Part shown: in pieces, positions 1 to 5,988 of the stretch
Position numbering within the stretch: position 1 is the first letter of the stretch
How the letters are laid out: each line of letters begins with the position of its first letter
Source: Armatimonadota bacterium
GTDB taxonomy: Bacteria > Armatimonadota > Armatimonadia > Armatimonadales > Armatimonadaceae
Assembly: GCA_014379275.1 (NCBI GenBank)
Contig: JACMMA010000013.1
Coordinates: 1-6,104, forward strand
DNA length: 6,104 bases
Reading direction: 5' to 3'
Notes under the pieces: model-generated
Told to the model about the DNA's origin: nothing
The model's database searches: none
Seen by the model: only the letters and a program-made list of their open reading frames with translations
Program-made: the position numbers and the translations under genes

Positions 1-85
1 AATGGTTTTCATGGCTACTTTCATTTCAAAGCCATTGTACCGGAGGTCCCAACGCCGGCGCCGAGGGGTAAAACCCCGACGACAC

Positions 86-1075
86 CTACTCAATGGGAGG
101 ACCCGCGTCGGGCCAACCGGTCTTATCCCACCGCAACGGGCGCACCTGGAGCGTGGGGATCCCTTTCGACTCCCCGTCGTAAAAGTGATTGACCAGTACG
201 TCACGCCCCTTCTCCTGGAGTACAGCGCAGTGACCCGGACCGATGTACCGCCCCTTCGTCGCCAGAACGGGCGTACCACCGCCCGCCATCATTGACTGCC
301 CGTCACGATCCACAAACGGTCCCTCTATCGTCTTCGCCCGTCCCACCCGGATGTTGTAGGTGCTATCCGAACCCCGGCAACAGGTATCGAACGAGACGAA
401 GAGATAAAAATATCCCCCGCGCCGGGCGATGAACGGGGCTTCCTGGGCGTTCGGTGACGGGCGTTGCGATAAGGAGACGAGCGGGGCACCCGGTGCCGGT
501 TTTCCTGTCCGTGAGTCGATCTTAACGAGCTTGATTCCGCTCCAGAACGAGCCGAACGATAAAGCGTCTTGATTATCGGAAAGGGGGACGACGTTGGAAT
601 CGATCGCATTGTAGTCGCTGCTGAGAAACGATTCGACCACTTTGCCCTCTTGTTTCCACTGATACTCCGGACTGGCGGGGTCCAGCGTCCTGTTCGTCGC
701 TAATCCGATCACGGAGCGGTTTTTCCCGAACGTGGAAACGGAGTAGTACAGGTAGTAACGCCCGTGACGAAAGGAAATGTCCGGTGCCCAGAGAGCCTTG
801 CTCCCCGGAACTTCTGTCTTCGCCCATTCGGGAACATCCTCGTCGAACGCTTTACCCAAAAACTCCCAGTGAATCAGGTCTTTGGAACGGCGCATCAGCA
901 CCCCTGGACCTGTCGAGAAGACATAGTAGTAGTCGCCCTGACGAATGATACACGGGTCGTGAACATGGCGGATCGCGTTCTCTTTTTTTTGCTCCCCCTC
1001 AGAAGGCGAAAGAGAGCCTACGGCAAGCGCCGCCAGGAAAAAACCGAGAAGAAAGATCTGTTTTTGTACTAACAT
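86..1075 (-). CDS. Secreted GH43 family endo-1,5-alpha-L-arabinanase
   Basis: Predicted glycoside hydrolase that cleaves alpha-1,5-linked arabinan, the side chain of plant pectin, outside the cytoplasm. The 329-residue length fits a single five-bladed beta-propeller without an added carbohydrate-binding module. Residues 1-21 form a signal peptide (K5 followed by a hydrophobic run ending near AVGS); there is no lipobox Cys. The GH43 triad is visible: base D40 in HDP, pKa-modulating D159 in YNAID, and general acid E212 in AQEAPFI. Other arabinanase signatures are LWAPDI (95-100), FGSFWSGIKL (174-183), FDTCCRG (229-235), GGGTP (265-269) and GPGH (279-282); H282 matches the metal/ion-site His of the family. 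The ATG is the only Met before residue 61 and is required for the signal peptide. The Shine-Dalgarno is weak (AGG 9 nt upstream). The gene lies 121 nt downstream of the oxidoreductase gene. Family assignment is firm; endo-arabinanase rather than another GH43 activity is likely from the FDTCCRG and FGSFWSG blocks. Confidence 0.93.
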   Translation of the reverse strand: MLVQKQIFLLGFFLAALAVGSLSPSEGEQKKENAIRHVHDPCIIRQGDYYYVFSTGPGVLMRRSKDLIHWEFLGKAFDEDVPEWAKTEVPGSKALWAPDISFRHGRYYLYYSVSTFGKNRSVIGLATNRTLDPASPEYQWKQEGKVVESFLSSDYNAIDSNVVPLSDNQDALSFGSFWSGIKLVKIDSRTGKPAPGAPLVSLSQRPSPNAQEAPFIARRGGYFYLFVSFDTCCRGSDSTYNIRVGRAKTIEGPFVDRDGQSMMAGGGTPVLATKGRYIGPGHCAVLQEKGRDVLVNHFYDGESKGIPTLQVRPLRWDKTGWPDAGPPIE

Positions 1076-1123
1076 ACGCGGGTGCCTGTTGATAGTACCG
1101 CCTCAACCGATGAGACATTTAAA

Positions 1124-1158
1124 CGCGAACTTAAGTCGCGGTAAATAACGCCCCGCGA
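1124..1158 (-). promoter_or_regulatory. Alternative CGCG stems in the leader of the GH43 gene
   Basis: The 121-nt gap between the oxidoreductase and the GH43 gene (1076-1196) holds no ORF of note. It contains three related short blocks: CGCGA at 1124-1128, TCGCGG at 1136-1141 and CCGCGA at 1153-1158. The middle block can pair with the left one (5 bp, 7-nt loop) or the right one (6 bp, 11-nt loop), but not both. This is seen directly. That it controls the arabinanase gene is inference; the stems are short and no clear promoter or U-tract accompanies them. Confidence 0.25.
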
Positions 1159-1196
1159 TAAGAACCACATCCCGGGGGACCTGGTTGCTCCCTCCT

Positions 1197-2366
1197 CTAA
1201 TACGTCCCGGTCAGGTCGAACGCTTTTTCGCTCACCGTTTTCTTCACGGACGATGTGCGGATCTTCTCCTGAAGCAGTTCGTAGTATTTCTCCTCGTCGG
1301 TCGGGACGTTCGCCCAGTCGTCGGTCCAGGCGGACAGGAGCATGGCGTTCGCCAGTTGCACGCCGTTGATGCCCTCGCTACCTTCGGCGAGAAGCGGCTT
1401 GCCGTCATGGATCGCCGCGACCCAGCCGCGCGTGATCGCCCGGTGCTCATTCGCGTCGTAGTTGCCTTTGACGGGGATCTCACACCGCCACGTTTCCGGC
1501 TGCGCGAAGCCATCCGGACTGGTGCGCAGGAACTCGCTTACGGACTGGCTGGTGCGCCAGAACGTGATGTTGTTGCCTTCCATGCGCAGCCGCCCCCGGT
1601 CGCCGGAAATCTCCAGCCAGTTCGCGCCGGGCGCCTCGCCGGTTGTTGTGATGAACGTTCCCGTCGCGCCGTTCGCATACTCGACATATGCTGTCACGTC
1701 ATCCTCGACCTCGATGTCGTGGTGTTTCCCAAACCCGCAGAAGGCGCGGACCCGCGTCGGCATCCCGCAGAACCACTGCCACAGGTCCAGGTTGTGCGGG
1801 CACTGGTTTACCAGAACGCCGCCGCCTTCGCCCGCCCAGGTCGCGCGCCAGCCGCCCGAATCGTAGTAGGACTGGGTACGAAACCAGTTCGTGATCATAT
1901 ACTGCGTGCGCCGTATCTCGCCGAGTTCGCCCGATGCAATCACCTCGCGCACTTTCTGGTGGACCGGGCGCGTACGTTGGTTGAACATGATTCCGAAAAC
2001 GCGGTCCGATTTCGCCGCGACTTCGTTCATTTCGCGCACTTGCTTGACATACACCCCGGCGGGTTTCTCGACCAGAATATGCAGACCGAGATTCAGTGCG
2101 GCAATGGCGAGCGGGGGGTGATAGTAGTGGGGTGCGGCGATAATCACCGCGTCCACTGCGCCGGATGTCATCATCGCTTCCGCACTATCGAAACGCTGAA
2201 CCGACTCCGGGAGAGATTGCGCCGCCCAATCCAGCGCGGACGCACTGCTATCCGCGACCGCCGCGAGCGTCGCCCCGGCAATGTCGCCCGTCGCCAGGTA
2301 TCCGCAATGACCGCGCCCCATGTTACCGATCCCGATGACGCCGATGCGTACCGTATTGTTACTCAT
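1197..2366 (-). CDS. Gfo/Idh/MocA family NAD(P)-dependent oxidoreductase
   Basis: Predicted cytoplasmic dehydrogenase acting on a sugar, sugar acid or cyclitol; the substrate cannot be read from the sequence. With the ATG start it has 389 residues. The N-terminal Rossmann fold shows G12-I-G-N-M-G17 after a beta strand, with D39 at the end of the second strand (AAVAD), which favours NAD over NADP. The family lysine is K101 in EKP (100-102). The C-terminal substrate domain has GGGVLVNQCPHNLDLWQW (about 181-198), where H191 and D194 are the likely catalytic and substrate-contact residues, followed by a GEAPG block. The reading frame extends upstream to a TTG at 2391-2393, but the ATG at 2364-2366 is chosen because GGAG lies 9 nt before it and the Rossmann strand then starts at about residue 6 as usual. 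It lies 31 nt after the ApbE gene, so the two are probably one transcript. This could be a scyllo- or myo-inositol dehydrogenase-like enzyme, but a specific name is not supported. Confidence 0.9.
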   Translation of the reverse strand: MSNNTVRIGVIGIGNMGRGHCGYLATGDIAGATLAAVADSSASALDWAAQSLPESVQRFDSAEAMMTSGAVDAVIIAAPHYYHPPLAIAALNLGLHILVEKPAGVYVKQVREMNEVAAKSDRVFGIMFNQRTRPVHQKVREVIASGELGEIRRTQYMITNWFRTQSYYDSGGWRATWAGEGGGVLVNQCPHNLDLWQWFCGMPTRVRAFCGFGKHHDIEVEDDVTAYVEYANGATGTFITTTGEAPGANWLEISGDRGRLRMEGNNITFWRTSQSVSEFLRTSPDGFAQPETWRCEIPVKGNYDANEHRAITRGWVAAIHDGKPLLAEGSEGINGVQLANAMLLSAWTDDWANVPTDEEKYYELLQEKIRTSSVKKTVSEKAFDLTGTY

Positions 2367-2375
2367 ATACAATTG

Positions 2376-2379
2376 CTCC
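2376..2379 (-). promoter_or_regulatory. Ribosome binding site that fixes the oxidoreductase start
   Basis: Read on the minus strand, GGAG stands 9 nt before the ATG at 2364-2366. This supports that codon over the in-frame TTG nine codons upstream, which lacks a comparable site. Confidence 0.6.
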
Positions 2380-2397
2380 AATAGATCCCCCAAGGAA

Positions 2398-3264
2398 TTA
2401 CGTCGCTATTTTCGTGTTCCCGCCGGGGGATTCCTCCTCCACGACAAGCCATTCGCGAACTTCGGGAAACGATTCACGCAACGTCGGGAGACCTTCTTCG
2501 CCGACGACGAGTAGTGCTGTCGAGACCGCATCAGCGGCGGCGGCGGAACCCCGGTTTAGCGCGGCGGTAAGGCGAGACTGAGTCACGGGATGTTTCGTGC
2601 GCGGGTCGACGATATGATCGGCGCGCTCGTAGTTCGCGGAAACGCCCATCGCTTCCCCGTCTCGCAGGTGCCAGACCGCAACCGGATCGCGCAACCGGTT
2701 CGGCGACGCGATAGCGACCCGCCAGTCGCCCCCGCCGGGCTCTTTCCCTAGAGCGACCACCGACGACGTCCCCCCGTGTAGCAGAGCGTTGCCGATTCCG
2801 ACCTCCTGCAAAACGTCCCGCGCGCGATCCAGCGCGTAGCCCTTACCTATCGCTCCCGCATCGAAGCGGACACCGGGGCGCGATGTGGCAATGAACTGTT
2901 CGCGCCAATCCACTACGAAATCCTCGCCGGGGTTTATCGTCACCGCGTCCGCGTCGCCGAGCGTCGGATCGAACGCACCGCCGGTGAGCTCGGAAAGGAG
3001 CAGGGCGAGAGGGACGAAGATGGCGAGGCGTGACGGGAGAGCGAACGTCCCGGCGGTATCGCGTATCTGCTCATTGAGTTGATACAGGACGGCATCGGAA
3101 CGGTACGCCGAAAGCAACGTTTCGGTTTCGGCGATCTCGCGCAGGGCTTCCTCGCCCGCCGCCCGCAGGTCGGCATCGCTGCGTTCCCGGTCCCAGAGTA
3201 CGATTTCAAAGCGGGTCCGCATCGCGAGCGACGCTACACGAACCGACGTAATAATTGTCATCAT
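2398..3264 (-). CDS. apbE: FAD:protein FMN transferase (ApbE family)
   Basis: Predicted Mg-dependent flavin transferase that moves FMN from FAD onto a Thr or Ser of a target flavoprotein. Over 288 residues the ApbE motifs appear in order: MRTRFEIVL (15-23), ETLLSAYRSDAVLYQLN (48-64), GGAFDPTLG (95-103), DAGAIGKGYALDRA (135-148, the family's DxGGIAKGYAxD block with one Gly replaced by Ala), LLHGGTSSVVALG (161-173), SANYER followed by HIVDPRT (209-223), and ADAVST (244-249), where D245 and T249 are the expected Mg ligands. Many ApbE proteins are exported lipoproteins; this one has no signal peptide or lipobox, so it probably works in the cytoplasm. Two adjacent ATGs begin the gene; GGACGAG just upstream is a weak Shine-Dalgarno. 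It heads the minus-strand group, 31 nt before the oxidoreductase gene and divergent from the M50 genes. No obvious flavoprotein target (Nqr, Rnf, fumarate reductase-like) is encoded nearby. Confidence 0.93.
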   Translation of the reverse strand: MMTIITSVRVASLAMRTRFEIVLWDRERSDADLRAAGEEALREIAETETLLSAYRSDAVLYQLNEQIRDTAGTFALPSRLAIFVPLALLLSELTGGAFDPTLGDADAVTINPGEDFVVDWREQFIATSRPGVRFDAGAIGKGYALDRARDVLQEVGIGNALLHGGTSSVVALGKEPGGGDWRVAIASPNRLRDPVAVWHLRDGEAMGVSANYERADHIVDPRTKHPVTQSRLTAALNRGSAAAADAVSTALLVVGEEGLPTLRESFPEVREWLVVEEESPGGNTKIAT

Positions 3265-3398
3265 TTACTCGTCCAAATAAAAGCAAGCAGACGGCACAGG
3301 AAAACCCGGACCGCCGGTAACAAAGCATACCGAACCCTCGTATTTTGCGGTATTCTATCGTTACCTTTTACCCTATGTTCCGCGAGGAGGAATAATCT
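3265..3398. promoter_or_regulatory. Divergent intergenic region between apbE and the M50 genes
   Basis: This stretch separates two divergently oriented groups and so should carry promoters for both. No strong sigma-70 pair is visible. The best plus-strand candidate is TTGCGG (3345-3350) with TACCCT (3369-3374) at 18-nt spacing, only three matches to consensus in each box. No convincing minus-strand promoter was found. The region is locally AT-richer than the flanking genes. Confidence 0.4.
3385..3390 (+). promoter_or_regulatory. Strong Shine-Dalgarno (AGGAGG) of the first M50 gene
   Basis: AGGAGG lies 8 nt before the ATG at 3399. It decides the start in favour of this ATG, and so in favour of a 34-residue N-terminal extension, over the internal ATG at 3501, which has no such site. 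Confidence 0.8.
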
Positions 3399-4145
3399 AT
3401 GCTCGACTTTCTGAATGGTCATGTCCGTGGCGTGATGGATAACCATGCGACCTGCGGCGTCGGAACACTCTCGTCCCGTATCCTCGGCGACGACGGTCAG
3501 ATGTTTTTGCTGTTTCTCCTCGCGATAGCCACTCTCATCGCACTTTCGATACACGAATTCGGTCATGCGTGGATGGCAGACAAACTCGGCGATCCCGGTC
3601 CGCGCAAAGATGGTCGCGTGACGCTCGCGCCGTGGGCACACCTCGACCCGCTCGGAACTCTGCTCATCGTCGCGAGCACCCTGATCGGCTTCCCGGTGGG
3701 CTGGGGCAAACCCGTCAAGACCGACCCCGAAACGTACACGGTGGACCGCAAACTCGGCGTCGCGCTGGTCGCGGGCGCCGGACCGCTGATGAACCTGCTC
3801 GCCGCCTTCGTTCTCGCCGCACCCGCGCGTTTCTTGCTCGGCGTTTTGCAGAACGGTGCCTACCCGCCGTCTTGGGAACCCTTCCTCGCGATAACGTTCC
3901 TGATCAACGTGATGGTGATGCTGGTTTCGCTCTCGCTGTTCGCGTTCAACCTGCTGCCACTCTATCCGCTCGACGGCTCGCATGTTCTGGCGAACCTGCT
4001 TCCGAACGACATCGCGGTAGTCTACGTCCGCATCATGAAACGGTACGGGACGTATCTCTTCCTGGGACTGCTCGTCTCCGGAGTTCTCAACGACATCGTC
4101 GGACCGGTCGTCATCGGGCTGTTCCGCTTCCTGCTGGGGGTATAA
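3399..4145 (+). CDS. Site-2-protease-like M50 membrane metalloprotease, first copy
   Basis: Predicted integral-membrane zinc protease of the compact YwhC-like branch of peptidase family M50, which cleaves substrates within or beside the membrane; the natural substrate is unknown. Over 248 residues, HEFGH (52-56) supplies two His ligands and the catalytic Glu and lies at the end of the first hydrophobic segment (36-51). The family block RVTLAPWAHLDPLGT (73-87) follows, then WGKPV (102-106), GAGPLMN (126-132) and NLLPLYPLDGS (184-194) with the third metal ligand D192. Hydrophobic stretches at about 85-101, 119-147, 162-186 and 219-246 are further membrane segments. No PDZ domain is present. The first 34 residues are an extra hydrophilic stretch before the usual family start; the strong AGGAGG supports it. 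The gene is 6 nt before a paralogue and upstream of trpS, probably one operon. Family call is firm; physiological role is not. Confidence 0.92.
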   Translation: MLDFLNGHVRGVMDNHATCGVGTLSSRILGDDGQMFLLFLLAIATLIALSIHEFGHAWMADKLGDPGPRKDGRVTLAPWAHLDPLGTLLIVASTLIGFPVGWGKPVKTDPETYTVDRKLGVALVAGAGPLMNLLAAFVLAAPARFLLGVLQNGAYPPSWEPFLAITFLINVMVMLVSLSLFAFNLLPLYPLDGSHVLANLLPNDIAVVYVRIMKRYGTYLFLGLLVSGVLNDIVGPVVIGLFRFLLGV

Positions 4146-4151
4146 ACCACG

Positions 4152-4796
4152 TTGTTTGATCTGCCAACGACGCGAGAAGACTGGGTCATCCGGATCATGA
4201 CCCTCGTCTCGTTGATCGCCTCGTTAACAATACACGAGTTCGCACATGCGAAGGCGGCGGACTACCTTGGCGACGATACCCCGCGTCGCCAGGGCCGCGT
4301 CACTCTAAACCCCGTCGCCCACCTCGACCCCATCGGGACTATCGGACTGTTTGTTATTGTACTGGCGGGGTTTGGCTTCGGCTGGGGCAAGCCGGTGATC
4401 ACCAACCCCCTGAACTACAGCAAGGCTTCGATGCGTGTCGGAAGCTGGTGGGTGACGGCGGCGGGACCGCTTTCGAACCTTGTAGTCGCGATTGTTTGCG
4501 CGCTACTGATCCGATTTCACGCCTTTGATTTCGACCCGACGTTTACGCTCCGCTGGGCGGGAATAACGATGGCGGTGAACCTCGGGCTGTTTTTCTTTAA
4601 CCTGCTCCCGGTGCCGCCGCTGGATGGTTCGAAATTGATTCTGCCGCTGTTTAATAATCGTACGGCGGATCATCTTCAGCAGCAATACATGGTTTGGGGC
4701 ATCTTCCCGATGCTGGCTCTCCTTATGCTGCGGATCCCGCAAATGGTCTTGCCCCCGCTAATAACGGGCTTCGCCACTTTTCTCCTCGGCTACTAA
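4152..4796 (+). CDS. Site-2-protease-like M50 membrane metalloprotease, second copy
   Basis: A paralogue of the gene just upstream, 214 residues long and close to the usual size of this compact M50 branch. HEFAH (28-32) gives two zinc ligands and the catalytic Glu E29. RVTLNPVAHLDPIGT (49-63), WGKPV (78-82), AAGPLSN (103-109) and NLLPVPPLDGS (150-160, metal ligand D158) match the family in order. Hydrophobic segments lie at about 13-27, 61-77, 98-120, 135-152 and 183-213. The start is a TTG, 6 nt after the previous stop, with a G-rich stretch (GGGGG) about 11 nt upstream. The next in-frame ATG (4197, residue 16) would remove most of the first membrane segment, so the TTG is preferred; translational coupling to the upstream gene is likely. 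All metal-site residues are kept in both copies, so neither looks like a dead enzyme. trpS follows 29 nt after the stop. Confidence 0.92.
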   Translation: MFDLPTTREDWVIRIMTLVSLIASLTIHEFAHAKAADYLGDDTPRRQGRVTLNPVAHLDPIGTIGLFVIVLAGFGFGWGKPVITNPLNYSKASMRVGSWWVTAAGPLSNLVVAIVCALLIRFHAFDFDPTFTLRWAGITMAVNLGLFFFNLLPVPPLDGSKLILPLFNNRTADHLQQQYMVWGIFPMLALLMLRIPQMVLPPLITGFATFLLGY

Positions 4797-4800
4797 ACCC

Positions 4801-4822
4801 TTCTGTTTGTGATAAAACAGAA
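4801..4822 (+). promoter_or_regulatory. Perfect 8-bp inverted repeat directly before the trpS start
   Basis: TTCTGTTT (4801-4808) and AAACAGAA (4815-4822) are exact reverse complements around a 6-nt spacer, ending 3 nt before the trpS ATG and filling the space where a Shine-Dalgarno would sit. It could be an operator dyad or an RNA hairpin that limits initiation. The element also contains TGTGATAAA (4808-4816), which resembles an extended -10 (TGn plus GATAAA). If that is used, transcription would begin at or within a few nt of the ATG. The repeat is seen directly; both functions are inference. Confidence 0.4.
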
Positions 4823-4825
4823 ACC

Positions 4826-5854
4826 ATGAGTACCACCCCGACGAAAAAACGGCTCCTTTCGGGTATGCAACCGACCGGAGCCGGGAAACTTCATTTAGGC
4901 AACTATGAAGGCGCGCTCAAAGCATGGGTGCGCCTGCAAGACGAATATGAGATGTTCTGCTTCGTCGCCGACTGGCATGCGCTCACCACGCTAGCGACGA
5001 GCGGTCAGAGCATCAATGCCGACGCCCGCGAGATCGCCCTCGATTATCTTTCGGCGGGACTCGACCCCGAGAAGTGCGCGATTTTCCTTCAGTCCGAAGT
5101 GCCACAACACGCCGAGCTATTTCTGCTCCTCAGCATGTTGACCCCGGTGACGTGGTTGGAACGGGTGCCAACCTACAAGGAACGTCGCGAGATTCTGGCG
5201 GACCGTGAGGGGGGGGAGGCGGGCGTCTCTTACGGATTGCTGGGCTACCCGGTATTGCAGGCGGCAGATATCCTCGTGTACCGCGCCCACGCCGTTCCCG
5301 TCGGCAAGGATCAAGCCGCGCACCTGGAACTCTCGCGCGAGATCGCCCGGCGATTCAACCACACATATCACGTGGACTTTTTCCCCGAGCCGCAGGCGGT
5401 GATCAGCGAGACGACCGGCACACTGATCGGGCTGGACGGGCGCAAGATGAGCAAGTCGTATGACAACGCCATCTACCTGACCGACACGGCGGACGAAGTC
5501 AACGCGAAACTCAAGAAAGCGTTCACGACGCCGACACGCCTGCGCATGACCGATCCCGGGGTGCCCGAAGGCTGTTCGGTGTGTCAACTGCGCCGCATTT
5601 ATGATCCGAACGGCTACCAGACGCAGTGGGACGAGTGTCGCGCGGCGTCGCGCGGATGTGTTCAGTCCAAGAAGGAAACGGCGGAGATACTGAACGCCGC
5701 GCTGGAGCCGTTGCGCGAACGTCGCAAGATGTACGCCGACGATCCGGCGCAGTTAGACCTGATTCTAAAACAGGGTGCGCAAAAAGCGAGGGATACCGCC
5801 GAGGATACGTTGCGTGAGGTCCGCAAGATGATGCGATTGGTGAACGTTTTTTAG
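4826..5854 (+). CDS. trpS: Tryptophanyl-tRNA synthetase
   Basis: Class I aminoacyl-tRNA synthetase that charges tRNA-Trp with tryptophan using ATP in the cytoplasm; 342 residues, normal for bacterial TrpRS. SGMQPTGAGKLHLGNYEGAL (12-31) carries the HIGH-equivalent HLGN. GYPVLQAADILVYRAHAVPVGKDQ (140-163) forms the tryptophan and ATP pocket with D148 and Q163, and GRKMSKSYDNAI (205-216) is the KMSKS loop. The ATG at 4826 is chosen although the frame is open upstream to 4694, because that part lies inside the M50 gene and the protein normally begins just before the SGMQPTG block. There is no Shine-Dalgarno. An inverted repeat precedes the start, and a terminator follows 22 nt after the stop. The C-terminal part shows C250, C253, C271, C278 and S281, resembling the [4Fe-4S] motif C-x22-C-x6-C-x2-C of Thermotoga TrpRS but with altered first spacing and Ser for the last Cys. 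Confidence 0.97.
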   Translation: MSTTPTKKRLLSGMQPTGAGKLHLGNYEGALKAWVRLQDEYEMFCFVADWHALTTLATSGQSINADAREIALDYLSAGLDPEKCAIFLQSEVPQHAELFLLLSMLTPVTWLERVPTYKERREILADREGGEAGVSYGLLGYPVLQAADILVYRAHAVPVGKDQAAHLELSREIARRFNHTYHVDFFPEPQAVISETTGTLIGLDGRKMSKSYDNAIYLTDTADEVNAKLKKAFTTPTRLRMTDPGVPEGCSVCQLRRIYDPNGYQTQWDECRAASRGCVQSKKETAEILNAALEPLRERRKMYADDPAQLDLILKQGAQKARDTAEDTLREVRKMMRLVNVF

Positions 5855-5876
5855 CCACTCGAGCAACCAGAAAAAG

Positions 5877-5907
5877 GAAGGCGCGTCTCGTAGCGAGACG
5901 CGCCTTC
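5877..5907. terminator. Bidirectional hairpin terminator between convergent genes
   Basis: GAAGGCGCGTCTCG (5877-5890) and CGAGACGCGCCTTC (5894-5907) form a perfect 14-bp GC-rich stem with a 3-nt TAG loop. It is flanked by an A-run at 5871-5875 and a short T-run at 5908-5910. On the plus strand it would end the trpS transcript 22 nt after the stop, with a modest U-tract. On the minus strand the A-run gives a better U-tract, so it can also end the convergent gene whose stop is at 5989. Confidence 0.88.
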
Positions 5908-5988
5908 TTTCCCCATATACACCGCTACGCGCGGTCCACTATCCGATGTCCCTTACGCCGGGACGAGCTTACTCGCCTTCGCAGACGT

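Noticed and set aside
1..24. Possible start of another minus-strand gene (ATG at 22-24 running off the left edge)
   Set aside because: Only eight codons are visible and there is no Shine-Dalgarno, so it cannot be told from chance.
65..77. Short hairpin (GGGGT, AAA, ACCCC) 8 nt past the arabinanase stop, as a terminator
   Set aside because: The stem is only 5 bp and no U-tract follows on the minus strand, so I cannot call it a terminator. The rest of 1-85 shows no supported feature.
1185..2384. A 399-codon open frame on the plus strand opposite the oxidoreductase gene
   Set aside because: It mirrors the real gene almost end to end, is rich in Arg and Pro, and matches no family; it is a by-product of GC-biased codon use. 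The minus-strand frame has clear Rossmann and EKP motifs.
3261..3983. A 240-codon open frame on the minus strand opposite the first M50 gene
   Set aside because: It is rich in Arg, Glu and His with low-complexity composition and lies opposite a gene with unmistakable HEFGH and PLDG motifs.
4694..4825. Extended trpS N-terminus starting upstream inside the second M50 gene
   Set aside because: The extra 44 residues overlap the M50 coding region in another frame, have no TrpRS similarity, and the ATG at 4826 gives a normal-length enzyme.
5920..5935. Small hairpin ACCGC / GCGGT in the trpS-convergent intergenic region
   Set aside because: A 5-bp stem without a T-run is expected by chance in this base composition; the strong terminator at 5877-5907 explains the region.
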